Of a stretch of 34,113 nucleotides of DNA, positions 7,594-16,052 are shown one piece after another. Where the stretch lies: the IMG/VR virus record IMGVR_UViG_3300041407_000182, positions 1 through 34,113 of that record, one strand, 5' to 3'. Source of the DNA: a virus. Numbering within the stretch: position 1 is the stretch's first letter; the number at the start of each line of letters is the position of its first letter. A program made the position numbers and the translations under genes. The notes under the pieces were generated by a model. It made no database searches. It saw only the letters and a list, made by a program, of their open reading frames with translations, and had not been told where the DNA came from.

Positions 7594-8510
7594 AGGCCGA
7601 CCAACTCCCGGACGAAAGCCAGGCCTGACAGTGAGCCCACCAGCATCACGCCGGCAGACAACGGCCACTCATGGCCAGGCGCATCACCGGAAAGCAGCTG
7701 CTGACGCAGTTCCGCCGCGTTTCCGGGGCCGATCAGACGCGCGCGCATGGTGCTGCTCGCCGACCTGCCAGCCAGCTGCGCTTTCAGATCGGTCAGTGTC
7801 TGCATCTTGTTCTTGGCCTGCGCCGCTTTGCGGGTGGCCAGCGAGGACAGGTCGCCCAGAGGCGTACTGTCGGCATAGCTCTCCAGCGCAGCGAGCTGGC
7901 CGGACATGGCCTGGCCCGCAACCTTGGTGATGGTGCATCGATCCAGGGGAAGCTTGTCCCACAACGGCAGCATGCCGGCCGTTGGCAACTCCCACTTGTC
8001 CGCCTCCAAGGCGAACAACTGCCTGGCGCGTCGTTCGGCTCGTTGCAAGTCCTTCATCGGTAGCAAGGTGTTGAACGCCGCCAGAGTGCTGGCCAGCTGG
8101 TCGTACTGGGTCGCAAGAAACATGAGCACCAGGGCGTGCTGGGAATCACCCGGGCGCTTGTCATCGCTGCTGTCCTCGAGCTTGTCCGCCATGTGCTGCA
8201 GCAGGTTGGGCGCGGACAGGTAACGCTGATAGCCAACGCCCTGACCGACACCGCTCTGGAACGGCGTCACTACCAGACAGAGCGGCGGCTCGCCAAGAGC
8301 ACCAGCCAACGCCGCACGACCAGCCGCGACGGCCTGCATCGCGGCTGCGCCGACCGGCCCGGGCGATGTGGTGGCCAGCGTGGCCAGCGCCGAAACCCGC
8401 TCACCGGTGCTAGTCAGCTCCAGCCCTGCAAGGCCTTGGGCGTTGCTCAGGTCGGCCAGCCACTGTGTGGCCTGGTCAGGCCAGCGCATCTGTACGGGTG
8501 ACCAGGTCAT
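7590..8510 (-). CDS. Tail/baseplate-associated protein, unknown
   Basis: This 306-aa protein starts at ATG 8510, overlapping the stop of the small gene before it in ATGA. It is mostly helical and rich in Ala and Leu, with no signal peptide; a C-terminal hydrophobic stretch (SAGVMLVGSLSGLAFV) could be one membrane-prone helix. Its place between fibre accessory and hub-spike genes suggests a tail structural or assembly role, perhaps analogous to Mu gp43 (N-terminal half of a DNA-circularisation-type protein). I do not recognise it by sequence. Confidence 0.6.
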   Translation of the reverse strand: MTWSPVQMRWPDQATQWLADLSNAQGLAGLELTSTGERVSALATLATTSPGPVGAAAMQAVAAGRAALAGALGEPPLCLVVTPFQSGVGQGVGYQRYLSAPNLLQHMADKLEDSSDDKRPGDSQHALVLMFLATQYDQLASTLAAFNTLLPMKDLQRAERRARQLFALEADKWELPTAGMLPLWDKLPLDRCTITKVAGQAMSGQLAALESYADSTPLGDLSSLATRKAAQAKNKMQTLTDLKAQLAGRSASSTMRARLIGPGNAAELRQQLLSGDAPGHEWPLSAGVMLVGSLSGLAFVRELVGL

Positions 8511-8704
8511 GGATTCAGTTCCAAGAGTTGCCAGGCCTGGCCGTTCCACTGGGCTACCTTGCCCGCAGGAATCCGGGGCGGTGCTTGCGTGACGCAGCCT
8601 CTGGGCATCAGCCATACATCGGTTTCGAGGGGGGATCTGTCGGCGACGGTCTTGCCCACGTAGCGGCCCTGGTCGTCGAGCTGGTAAACAGTTTTAGTGT
8701 CCAT
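8507..8704 (-). CDS. Small tail-fibre-associated protein
   Basis: This 65-aa protein has a strong ribosome site (GAGGGG, 5 bases from ATG 8704). The sequence (YVGKTVADRSPLETDVWLMP, IPAGKVAQWNGQAWQLL) matches the short N-terminal module of tail fibre assembly proteins often encoded just after fibres in Pseudomonas phages. It lacks the longer C-terminal chaperone part. It is probably a fibre chaperone or cap. Confidence 0.65.
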   Translation of the reverse strand: MDTKTVYQLDDQGRYVGKTVADRSPLETDVWLMPRGCVTQAPPRIPAGKVAQWNGQAWQLLELNP

Positions 8705-8713
8705 GTTGTCCCC

Positions 8714-10240
8714 TCAATACTTAATGCAGGCGAGCAAGGCGACGTTGCGAGAGCGAGCCTCGGTGCCGCCGGACGATGCGATTTCAATGGGGTGATCGTG
8801 TTCGCCATCTTCCTGGGTAGTGGCCACGCCTTCGCCGTAGTACGGCTCGTCACCCCAGAGGGCGTTACCGTCACCGCCTGGGCCGCGGTCGAGTTTCAAA
8901 TTCAGGACGTGGGAATGCCTGCCTGAGCGGCCGACAGTCCCGGTGTGGGCATGGTTAGCGTTCTGGCCGATTTGCCAGCTGCCCAGGGCGCGGCCGCTGT
9001 CGACACCTCGTCCGTTGTCCCAACCTCGAAGGAACTCGCCTCGAAGGTCCGGGAGGGAAAAGGTCGTGGTGCCGTCACCGACTCCGTGCGTAGTGCCAAT
9101 GCGCTCAAACAAGGCCGCGTAGGTGATCCGCGATACCGCAGCCCCGTTCGCACGCAGCCAGCCCGTCGGCGGCACTGTCATGGGGAACATGCTGACCATG
9201 CCGGTCAAGTTGCCGTTGAGGCTGCTCATGAGATCGAACAAGGCCTTGGTGGTGGCCAGAATGTCGCTGCTGTTGGTGGCAGGGTCGTCGCTCTTGGCGT
9301 TGGGTAACTGGTCGAGGCCGACGTCTTCTTTGGTCGTCGCCCGGGCGCGCAAGTGTTCGTAGTCACCATCACGCGCGGCAAAATGCTCAACCAGGGCTTT
9401 GGTGATCGGCTGAACAGCGCGCAGGTCGGTGATGCCACCCGTTGCCGTCAAACTAGCCAGCGGCACCACGTAATGCTGATTACCGTTGCCGTCTTTGTAG
9501 TCGGCTTTGGCCGCCCCAAAGACCACCGTCCACCCAGCAACTACGTCGCTGCCCACATGCGCCAGGTAAACGTCGAGCCAGGCTTTGGCCGGAAGTGCTG
9601 GTAGCTGAACGAAGGTCGCTGCGTTCAATACGACCCTGACGCCTTCGATATAGGCCATGCCCGCTTTTAGCTGGTACAGGCCCAGACTGTTGCGCTCCAG
9701 CTGTAAGCTGTCATTGAAGAAACAGGCGCGCCCGTAGATGTCGCGGTTGCTCAAACGCTCGCGCTCATCAATGCCGTTCAAGCGGATCGTGAAGTCGTGT
9801 TGCCAGGTGCTGGCGTCGACAACAAGGCCCGTCAGCGCCTGGGCCCCACTGAACTCCACCAGGAAGTTGCGAGTGATGTTGTTGCCGATCTGCAGCGGCG
9901 GGATGTTGCGGCGTTTCTGCTGCACGGGCACGTAAGCGACGGCGAGCAGTACGTTTTCCGCCGTCTCCAGCCCGATCCAGTTGAAGTCCCAGTCGCCGAC
10001 ATCAGAGCCGACCATCAGGCTGTAAATCACCTGACGCGGGCTGACGAAGCCTTTGCGGTTCACATTGGCCGTGTAAACGATTTGGTTGGCCGGAGGCTTG
10101 ACGCCAGCCCGATCAACCGCTGCATTAGCATTCAGCCCCGGTACGTAGGCGAGCACAAACCGCGCAACGTCCAGTACCTGTTGAGCCGCCTGCTTCTGCG
10201 CAATGAGCGTCTCGCCGGCAAGGGTAATACTAGCTCCCAT
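8714..10240 (-). CDS. Tail fibre protein (gpH-like) with collar domain
   Basis: This 508-aa fibre has an N-terminal baseplate-attachment region of the DUF3751/gpH type (MGASITLAGETLIAQKQA, WIGLETAENVLLAVAYVP). A phage tail collar domain lies at about 350-430 (GWLRANGAAVSRITYAALF, FSLPDLRGEFLRGWDNGRG). The distal part has paired HxH motifs (NHAHTG, RHSHVL, EHDHPI), likely iron-binding as in T4 gp37-type tips, and ends VALLACIKY. The start ATG 10240 follows AGGAG by five bases and overlaps the I gene by 11 bp. It differs in kind from the SGNH spike further on, so the phage has two receptor-binding systems. Confidence 0.88.
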   Translation of the reverse strand: MGASITLAGETLIAQKQAAQQVLDVARFVLAYVPGLNANAAVDRAGVKPPANQIVYTANVNRKGFVSPRQVIYSLMVGSDVGDWDFNWIGLETAENVLLAVAYVPVQQKRRNIPPLQIGNNITRNFLVEFSGAQALTGLVVDASTWQHDFTIRLNGIDERERLSNRDIYGRACFFNDSLQLERNSLGLYQLKAGMAYIEGVRVVLNAATFVQLPALPAKAWLDVYLAHVGSDVVAGWTVVFGAAKADYKDGNGNQHYVVPLASLTATGGITDLRAVQPITKALVEHFAARDGDYEHLRARATTKEDVGLDQLPNAKSDDPATNSSDILATTKALFDLMSSLNGNLTGMVSMFPMTVPPTGWLRANGAAVSRITYAALFERIGTTHGVGDGTTTFSLPDLRGEFLRGWDNGRGVDSGRALGSWQIGQNANHAHTGTVGRSGRHSHVLNLKLDRGPGGDGNALWGDEPYYGEGVATTQEDGEHDHPIEIASSGGTEARSRNVALLACIKY

Positions 10241-10841
10241 GGGGGCTCCTAAATGGGTCGTTCAAAAGGGTCATCAGCACCTGGTCGTTGATCACCACCA
10301 GTTTGTTGGCGGTTTCGTCCAGGCTTGCGAACAGCGTTTGCTGGTCATCGTTGAAATCTGCGATGCGCAGGCCCAACACAACCGGAGTGATGGTCACAAA
10401 GTCATAGCGTCGGCAGGTCCGGCCGTACTGCTGCATCAGCACGCGCAACAGCACCGGGTTTTCGCTCAGCTGCGTGTCTGAGAGATGCAGCAGAATGATG
10501 TCCCAGTCCAAGCCATCGACCCGCTCTTCCAGCTCGACATAACCGACACCCAGGCGCTCGAAGACGCGGACCATGCCTGAGGTGCTGCCGGCGTCCACGG
10601 CATTGACGAAGGCGTACTTGACGCGAAGGCGATACAGGCGCTCAGGTTCACCATGAAAGCGCTGGATATCGCGCTGCCAGGCGAGCAGATCCAGCACGGA
10701 CAGGTGGCAGGTTTCAGCGTCCAGCTGCAGCATCGGCCAGCGAACCCAGTCTTCGGCCTTGGTCCACCACGACTGCGCGGCAGCTTTCAATTTGGTCAGC
10801 TCGACGCCGTCGAGCCAGAAAGGCAGGCTCAACTTAAGCAA
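10230..10841 (-). CDS. Baseplate/tail protein gpI-like
   Basis: This 203-aa protein directly follows J and precedes the tail fibre, the conserved position of P2 gpI. Internal sequence fits phage tail protein I (DLLAWQRDIQRFHGEPERLY, SGMVRVFERLGVG). The start is TTG 10841, placed four bases after GAGGTG within the end of the J gene, an 8-bp overlap. It links the baseplate wedge to the fibre. Confidence 0.8.
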   Translation of the reverse strand: MLKLSLPFWLDGVELTKLKAAAQSWWTKAEDWVRWPMLQLDAETCHLSVLDLLAWQRDIQRFHGEPERLYRLRVKYAFVNAVDAGSTSGMVRVFERLGVGYVELEERVDGLDWDIILLHLSDTQLSENPVLLRVLMQQYGRTCRRYDFVTITPVVLGLRIADFNDDQQTLFASLDETANKLVVINDQVLMTLLNDPFRSPHGS

Positions 10842-12006
10842 GGTTCACCTCGACACCCGTCAGCCGCGGGATGGTGAGTTCGGAAATGATGTCGTCGTTT
10901 TCGAAGTGCAGCGAATCGATACCCGCAAACTGCTGGTGCAACTCTTCGCCTAGGCGGCTGAATGAGAACCGTGACTGGGGAAAGGTCAGGGTCGGCTGAT
11001 AGTCGCTTTCGGTGCTTTCGCGAAATGCGGCGCGGATATACAGCTCGACATCGCTTTTTAGGGCTGGCCAGCGCTCTGAGCCCACCTCGGCCTTGGGCCA
11101 GACGGTCAACTGCACCAGGTGCTGGGTTTCCAGCATCTGCATCACCACCAGGTCATCACCGTGGCCATGGTTGCCCTGGTCACGGATGTACGAATTGATT
11201 TCCGCCAGATAGGTGTCAGCTGGGGAATTCGCCTCAAACAGCACGTAGGCGTTCGCGGTGCCTGGACCCCGGGGTGCTCCGTGTTCGAAATACACCCCGT
11301 CAGCCTGAACGCCCGGGAAGGCGGCGATCATGGCGCGATACACCGCATCGGTGTGCCACTGGTTAACCGCCGAAAACTGATTGCGGGTGCGCAGGCGCAG
11401 GTCGTCGTTGCTCTCCACGTCCGCCCCGGGCTGGCTTAACCAGCCCTCGGCATTGACTACCTGAATGACTCCAGGCACCGGTTCGGGCAGGATCGAGAAG
11501 TAACCCGGGGCCAGGTTGAATCCGCTACCGGCTTCGGTGGCCACGGCCGGAACCAGCACTTGGGACTGGCCGTCGATAAAGCTGGTGGCCACCGTCGTCA
11601 CCAGGACATAGACATTGCCGTTGATGGCGATCGACTGGATCCGAGTTCCTGCCGGCACCTCCAGCACACCGACCACGGCGCTGCGGGTAAACAGCAGCCA
11701 GCCTTCAGCCTTGGTCGCGGCTTTGCGGGTGACGTTGACCTGCCAGGCCAGCATGTCGAGCCAGGCATCGACCGCCGTTTTGACGAAGAAATTAGGCAGC
11801 ACCGTCAGGGCGATAAAATCGATCAGCCACATCACCGGCTTGGTGACCAGCGCAGTCACCACACGCCAGAACGGCGACCACGAGCTGGTGTTGCTCAGCT
11901 TGCTGCCCTGGGCGATAACTTCGGCCTCCCAGGCGGCGCGCAGCTTGGCTTCGGTGGTCGGAACGCCGGCGTCGCTCAGCGCCTGTTTGAAATCAACATC
12001 ACTCAC
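10834..12006 (-). CDS. Baseplate wedge protein gpJ-like
   Basis: This 390-aa protein belongs to the baseplate J family (Mu gp47/P2 gpJ). Visible family segments include VPAGTRIQSIAINGNVYV, EAGSGFNLAPG and the family hallmark SNDDLRLRTRNQFSA at about residues 205-215, followed by GAPRGPGTANAYVL. It is longer than P2 gpJ at about 300 aa. The start is GTG 12006, eight bases after GAGG, overlapping the DUF2590 gene by 4 bp. Confidence 0.88.
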   Translation of the reverse strand: MSDVDFKQALSDAGVPTTEAKLRAAWEAEVIAQGSKLSNTSSWSPFWRVVTALVTKPVMWLIDFIALTVLPNFFVKTAVDAWLDMLAWQVNVTRKAATKAEGWLLFTRSAVVGVLEVPAGTRIQSIAINGNVYVLVTTVATSFIDGQSQVLVPAVATEAGSGFNLAPGYFSILPEPVPGVIQVVNAEGWLSQPGADVESNDDLRLRTRNQFSAVNQWHTDAVYRAMIAAFPGVQADGVYFEHGAPRGPGTANAYVLFEANSPADTYLAEINSYIRDQGNHGHGDDLVVMQMLETQHLVQLTVWPKAEVGSERWPALKSDVELYIRAAFRESTESDYQPTLTFPQSRFSFSRLGEELHQQFAGIDSLHFENDDIISELTIPRLTGVEVNLA

Positions 12007-12320
12007 AGGACTACCTCGATAGATCCAAATTCAACGGTTTTGGCCGTGACCAGGTACTGCCCTGGCTCTTGCTTGATAAAGCGGGTGGTTCCCGGTACCA
12101 GGCGATCGTCGTTCTCTACGAGCAGCTCCAGCTGCTGGATGCAGTCGGCCTGGCGGTATCGGTTGCGCTCGCCGACTAGGGTCACCAGCAGGCCGCTGTC
12201 GCGGATCATGTGGGCGATGTCCTGGGCGATGCTGGCCCGGTCATCGATCAGCAACGGCTGATTCGAAGCGTCCAGGGTCAGGTCGTTGTGGGTGATCAGC
12301 AGATCGATATAGAGGCTCAT
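12003..12320 (-). CDS. DUF2590/gpW-like baseplate wedge protein
   Basis: This 105-aa protein overlaps the tape-measure stop in ATGA and precedes J, as gpW/gp25-like and DUF2590 proteins do. Family-like segments are IDDRASIAQDIAHMIRDSG and LLVTLVGERNRYRQ. It is likely the small wedge subunit that helps trigger sheath polymerisation. DUF2590 occurs in HP1-type phages with DUF2586 and DUF2597, both present here. Confidence 0.78.
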   Translation of the reverse strand: MSLYIDLLITHNDLTLDASNQPLLIDDRASIAQDIAHMIRDSGLLVTLVGERNRYRQADCIQQLELLVENDDRLVPGTTRFIKQEPGQYLVTAKTVEFGSIEVVL

Positions 12321-14347
12321 CCGCCCACCGCCATGCTCACCATGTTTTCCATTTCCAGCGGGGTCATCGGCTTGCTGTTCTGGATCGTCACGCTGCCAAC
12401 GTGGGTGACCTTCCCCTGATTCTGGTTGGTCGTGTTCTGGATGCTGCGCAGCAGGCCACCTTGGGGCACGGCAGTGGGCCCTATCGGCGACAGACCGCCC
12501 GACGTGCCGCTGCTCATGCGTTGGCGTGCCTGTTCGGCTTGTTCGGTCAGCGGCGGCGTGGTGACCAGTTGTGGCGGTGCCGGCACGTTGACCAGGGGCG
12601 CGGAAATGCCGGGAATCTCCGGCGCTTTAGGTATCTCGCCAAAGGCCGCATCGATCTGCACGCCGGGGATCTTGTTCAGCATTTCGATCAGGCCGTTGAT
12701 CGCGTCCTTGAAGATCGCGACGATGCCGTCCCAAGCCGCGCTGGCCATGCCGGTCCAACCGCCGATCGAGCCGAACCAATCCGACAGCGCCTGCAGCTTG
12801 CCGGCGATCCACTGGAACGCGGCGGTGTTCATCAGTGCAGCGGTCCATTGGTCCCAGTAGACGATCGCGGCAACCACCATCGCGACCAGGGCAACGATTC
12901 CGACAATGATCAGCAGCACCGGGTTGGCCAGCATGGCGGCGTTGACCAGCCAGATCGCACCCTGCCACAGCAACATGCCGACCCTGACCAAACCCATCCA
13001 GGTGTACAGCGCAACCAAGCCAACCACGAACGCGGCAACCAACACCGTCTGCAGCAGGAACATGGCGATACTGCGAAAACCCGTCCAGTTCAGCAGTTTC
13101 CAGACGGTGACCAGCGACAACCAAACCATCTTGCTCATGCCCACGACCAGGGTCATCGTGGCCATAGCAGCGATCAGCCCAAAGACCACCAGCACGGTGA
13201 TGCCGATCACCCGGGTAATGTTCGGGAACAACTGGGTCCAACGGGTCAGTGTTCCGGCGATGCCCACCAGCTTGTCCATCAGCGGGGTCAGCATCGGGAT
13301 CAGCGCCTGGCCGAAGGCAATGCGCAGCGCTTGGACGGCCGCGCCGAACTGTTGCCACGGGTCGACCATGGCCTTGGCCATCTTCTCGGCGCTCTCCAAG
13401 CCGCGAACTTTGCCCAACTGGTCGAGCCCGTTTTTGAACCGGTCGGTGTCCTTGGCCAGGGCATTAATCACCCTCGCCCCTTCACCGCCAAAAGCCTCGG
13501 TCAACTTGGTGCCGGCAGCGGCGCTGGTCAGGTCGCCGAACTTACCTTCGAGCTTGGCCAGAATGTCCGCCATCGGCATCAGCTGGCCGTTCTGCTCGGT
13601 GAATTTCAACTTGAGCTTTTCGGAGGCCGCGCCGATGTTCTCGAAAAACGACTTGTACAGTCCGCCAGCATCGCCGCCTTCCATGGTGCTGCTCAGCGTG
13701 CCGATCACCGCGAACTGCTCGGCGATATCGACGCCGGCCGTAGTGGCGAGCTGGCCCACCTCTTTGAACGCATCCTTGAGCTGTGCGCCGTCCGTGCGGA
13801 ACAGCTGCGCCGCCAGTGCCGTCTGGCCGCCCAGTTTCTCAACCCACTGGCTTTTGCCCATCGCGTCGGCCGAGGTTTTGAACAGGTTGTACATGGTGCC
13901 GACGTAGGCCCCCATGGTCTCGGCGTCGGACTTGGTGGCCTTGGCCAGCAGGTTGCTGGTGTTGGTGAAGGTGGCCAGCTGGTCACCGGACAACCCCTTG
14001 ATCGCGCCCGAGATGCTGTAGGCCGAGGCCACGAAGTCGCGGGCGTTCTCGCCGTAGTTCACGGAGAACTCCAGGGACTTTTTGTTCAGGGCATTCAATG
14101 CATCTTCAGCCACGCCCAGCGAGCGGACTTCGCCCAGGGCGCGGTTCATCTCCAGTGCCGGTTCCAGCGATTCGGAAATGGCCACGCCTGCGCCCACCAT
14201 GCCGGCCAGACCTGCGCCCATCTTCATGATGTTCTGCTGGCCTTGGGTGGCCAGGTCGGTGAAGCTGGTTTTCACCTTGCCCAGGGGCGCGCTGACCTTG
14301 TCGGTCAGACTCAGGATGAAAGCCAGTCGGGCGCTGCGGTCAGCCAT
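12317..14347 (-). CDS. Tail tape measure protein
   Basis: This 676-aa protein is a tape measure of the TP901 family. The N-terminal conserved domain (about 45-350) includes LEPALEMNRALGEVRSLG and MEGGDAGGLYKSFFE. A hydrophobic block at about 370-500 has several membrane-like segments (VIGITVLVVFGLIAAMATMT, VLLIIVGIVALVAMVVAAI). The C-terminus is Pro/Gln/Thr-rich. It sets tail length and passes into the cell membrane during injection. It starts seven bases after the end of the frameshifted chaperone frame, the usual order. Confidence 0.93.
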   Translation of the reverse strand: MADRSARLAFILSLTDKVSAPLGKVKTSFTDLATQGQQNIMKMGAGLAGMVGAGVAISESLEPALEMNRALGEVRSLGVAEDALNALNKKSLEFSVNYGENARDFVASAYSISGAIKGLSGDQLATFTNTSNLLAKATKSDAETMGAYVGTMYNLFKTSADAMGKSQWVEKLGGQTALAAQLFRTDGAQLKDAFKEVGQLATTAGVDIAEQFAVIGTLSSTMEGGDAGGLYKSFFENIGAASEKLKLKFTEQNGQLMPMADILAKLEGKFGDLTSAAAGTKLTEAFGGEGARVINALAKDTDRFKNGLDQLGKVRGLESAEKMAKAMVDPWQQFGAAVQALRIAFGQALIPMLTPLMDKLVGIAGTLTRWTQLFPNITRVIGITVLVVFGLIAAMATMTLVVGMSKMVWLSLVTVWKLLNWTGFRSIAMFLLQTVLVAAFVVGLVALYTWMGLVRVGMLLWQGAIWLVNAAMLANPVLLIIVGIVALVAMVVAAIVYWDQWTAALMNTAAFQWIAGKLQALSDWFGSIGGWTGMASAAWDGIVAIFKDAINGLIEMLNKIPGVQIDAAFGEIPKAPEIPGISAPLVNVPAPPQLVTTPPLTEQAEQARQRMSSGTSGGLSPIGPTAVPQGGLLRSIQNTTNQNQGKVTHVGSVTIQNSKPMTPLEMENMVSMAVGG

Positions 14348-14353
14348 GGATTG

Positions 14354-14542
14354 TTATCCGTTGAAGGCATGGGAAATGCCGTCAGCGACGGCAAAACTCA
14401 TGCGTTTCCAGTGTTCGTCTTCCAGCCACTTGGCCATGCCCATGTTCTCGATGGTGGGTTCGGCACCAGGCAGCCAGCGTTGGGTCAGGGCCAAAAGCTG
14501 GCCCAACCCGTCGTTGGTTAAGCCGTCAGCGTGGCTGAGGAC
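14354..14542 (-). CDS. Frameshift extension of tail assembly chaperone (gpE'-like)
   Basis: After a -1 slip at 14542-14548 the frame continues for 62 codons, beginning VLSHADGLTNDG and ending GISHAFNG, to a TAA at 14354-14356. The joined product would be about 155 aa (151 from the inner start). The extension has no start codon or ribosome site of its own, fills the otherwise empty gap before the tape measure gene, and reads like a protein (QLLALTQRWLPGAEPT, MAKWLEDEHWKRM). This mirrors E/E' of P2 and G/GT of lambda. Confidence 0.8.
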   Translation of the reverse strand, partial: VLSHADGLTNDGLGQLLALTQRWLPGAEPTIENMGMAKWLEDEHWKRMSFAVADGISHAFNG

Positions 14543-14820
14543 TTTTTTACGATGATGTCGATGTTCGGCGAGTACTCCTCGAGCAGCGCACCGGCGATGG
14601 TCATGGTGGTCACCGGATTTTCCAGCAGCGACTTCAGATCAGCCTTGCCTTCTGGCTTGACGGTGCTCATCAGCAGGTTGTGCGCTGGCGCGACCTTGTT
14701 CGCTTGAGTGGTTGCGTTGAAGTACTTGGTCACGTCCTGGGGCGTCAGGTGGAAGGTGAATTCCTGGTCGCCCATTTCCAGGGTGATATCGCGTTTTACG
14801 TCAGTCATTGGATGGTCCAT
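14518..14820 (-). CDS. Tail assembly chaperone, gpE-like (zero-frame product)
   Basis: This protein is 100 aa from ATG 14820, or 96 aa from the ATG 12 bases further on (MTDVKRD). It lies just before the tape measure gene, where P2 gpE-type chaperones sit, and contains ITLEMGDQEFTFHLTPQDV and NPVTTMTIAGALLEEYSP. Its last codons include the heptamer A AAA AAG in the proper frame, so part of the ribosomes should slip back one base and make a longer product. The chaperone pair would coat the tape measure during tail assembly. Confidence 0.85.
   Translation of the reverse strand: MDHPMTDVKRDITLEMGDQEFTFHLTPQDVTKYFNATTQANKVAPAHNLLMSTVKPEGKADLKSLLENPVTTMTIAGALLEEYSPNIDIIVKKSSATLTA
14542..14548 (-). 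other. Programmed -1 frameshift heptamer A AAA AAG
   Basis: Read on the minus strand, the zero frame is GTA AAA AAG TCC, giving the slippery heptamer A AAA AAG known from dnaX and several tail chaperone genes. Five bases downstream is an AGCC/GGCT stem, and about 36 bases downstream a stronger GGGCCA/TGGCCC stem. Either could stimulate slippage. Confidence 0.8.
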
Positions 14821-14845
14821 CTATAGGGAGTTGGATGAGCATTCA

Positions 14846-15328
14846 TCAGGGATTGGCGGGTATGTGTTGGCACACCTGCCGGGTGTAGTCCTGCAGGCCG
14901 AGGATCATTTGCCGACTTACGGCGAGCTGACTTCGAAGGGTGAAATAATCCGGTCGAGCGTCTGCTGCGAGTTCGGCGGTGCTTGCATCAGCCACGCCGG
15001 CGGCGCCGGTGGTTGTGGGCACTGCGGGTCTGCAGGTGGCACGGACTGGCAGCCGCTGACGGCCATCGTCAACATCGCGGCGCAGAGCGTCGTTTTCAGC
15101 GAGTGCATGGTTCAGTTCCTCGGTGTTTTTTTGGTCGACCTGGTCACGGGCGGCGAGCAGTTCACCGCTGATCCGGGCGGCCTCACGTAAGCCGATGACC
15201 TTGGACTGTGCGCTGTCACGTTCACGGCGGGCGTCGTCTCGCTGATCAGCGACCCAGCCAACTGCGCACCAGGCCAGCAAGCTGATGAGCACCAGAAACA
15301 GGAAAAGGCGTAGCGGACTGAGGGTCAT
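14846..15328 (-). CDS. Rz-like inner-membrane spanin
   Basis: This 160-aa protein has one N-terminal membrane anchor (LRLFLFLVLISLLAWCAVGWV), cytoplasm-facing N-terminus and a charged, helix-rich periplasmic domain (RDDARRERDSAQSKVIGLRE), as in Rz/LysB. The start ATG 15328 overlaps the endolysin stop in ATGA. It encloses the Rz1 gene in another frame, the classical embedded arrangement. Together they fuse inner and outer membranes at the end of lysis. Confidence 0.85.
   Translation of the reverse strand: MTLSPLRLFLFLVLISLLAWCAVGWVADQRDDARRERDSAQSKVIGLREAARISGELLAARDQVDQKNTEELNHALAENDALRRDVDDGRQRLPVRATCRPAVPTTTGAAGVADASTAELAADARPDYFTLRSQLAVSRQMILGLQDYTRQVCQHIPANP
14917..15108 (-). CDS. Rz1-like outer-membrane spanin lipoprotein
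   Basis: This 63-aa protein is encoded wholly inside the Rz gene in a different frame. It has a short signal sequence and a lipobox (AVSGC, lipidated Cys20), then a mature part of about 44 residues, rich in proline (SVPPADPQCPQPPAPP), which is the hallmark of Rz1. It would be exported and anchored in the outer membrane and bind Rz through its tail. Confidence 0.85.
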   Translation of the reverse strand: MHSLKTTLCAAMLTMAVSGCQSVPPADPQCPQPPAPPAWLMQAPPNSQQTLDRIISPFEVSSP

Positions 15329-15849
15329 TTGAGGCACATCTCCGCTTCCGCCCGACGCCGGTTGTACAGCCCAGGAACGAACACCTTGCGGCCCTGTGCA
15401 TCAGTGACGTAGGCCCAAACCGGTTTACCATCCGGAGCCCACGCCAGCGCCCTGCAGCCGTCCGCGATACGACCGGCGTTGATCAAGCCGACGGCCCGAC
15501 TGGCGCATGTATTCGCGGTGCCGACGTTGTGCGCATGACTGCTCAAGGCGTCGAAGGTGTTCTGGCTGATCTGCTGATTGGTCAGGCAGTCGGCCAGGGC
15601 CAGTTGCCCTTTCTGGACCACCAGACTTTCCACCTCGGCGCAGCGGGCGTCTGACCAGTATTCACCGACCACCACCGGCACCGGGCTGGTGTACTTGGTG
15701 ATGCCTTTGCACACGGTGGGCAGCCCACGGGCGAGATTGTCCGCGTAGACGACGTTCTGGCCGTTACCTTCCCAAGTGCCCAGGAAGGCCGTCAGCGCTC
15801 CGCTGCACAGGACCAGTACACCGGCCGCGATCTTGTTGCGCAGGTTCAT
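15325..15849 (-). CDS. SAR-type endolysin (GH24 muramidase)
   Basis: This 174-aa enzyme begins with a weakly hydrophobic signal-anchor-release segment (residues 7-25, IAAGVLVLCSGALTAFLG) rich in Gly/Ala and containing Cys15. The catalytic region follows: Glu27 in TWEGN, Asp37 and Thr45 in PTVCKGIT, matching the E/D/T triad of R21-like lysozymes with slightly longer spacing. It would be exported by Sec, held inactive in the membrane and released when the holin depolarises it. ATG 15849 overlaps the holin stop in ATGA; longer in-frame versions would run into the holin. Confidence 0.88.
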   Translation of the reverse strand: MNLRNKIAAGVLVLCSGALTAFLGTWEGNGQNVVYADNLARGLPTVCKGITKYTSPVPVVVGEYWSDARCAEVESLVVQKGQLALADCLTNQQISQNTFDALSSHAHNVGTANTCASRAVGLINAGRIADGCRALAWAPDGKPVWAYVTDAQGRKVFVPGLYNRRRAEAEMCLK

Positions 15850-16052
15850 AACTTGCCCTTCCAGTCGCGCAGCATCTGACGGTACTTCGGGGCCAGTAGC
15901 AGGATCTGCAGCACCATGTAGAGCGCAGTCAGCATGTAGGCCACTGCCGACCAGTCGATGGCACCTGTCACACCGGTGGCGGCCACGCCGATTGCGGGCG
16001 ATGCCTTTACGAGCGCAATGGCGGTGTCCTGAGCGGCCTGATTCGTGCTCAT
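15846..16052 (-). CDS. Holin
   Basis: This 68-aa protein has two membrane-prone segments (about 12-32, KASPAIGVAATGVTG, and 34-55, AVAYMLTALYMVLQILLL) and a basic tail (KYRQMLRDWKGKL), typical of small phage holins. GAGG lies upstream of ATG 16052, which overlaps the previous stop. The next gene is the SAR endolysin, so it may be a pinholin. It acts in the inner membrane to trigger lysis. Confidence 0.82.
   Translation of the reverse strand: MSTNQAAQDTAIALVKASPAIGVAATGVTGAIDWSAVAYMLTALYMVLQILLLAPKYRQMLRDWKGKL

Noticed and set aside
12627-13358. 243-codon minus-strand frame inside tape measure gene
   Set aside because: It is a shifted frame of the same coding sequence with Arg/Gly/Asp-rich translation; no start signal.
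12401-14521. 706-codon open frame on + opposite the tape measure gene
   Set aside because: It is antisense to a well-supported gene, has extreme Gln/His/Gly/Asp composition and no ribosome site; it arises from high GC at third positions.
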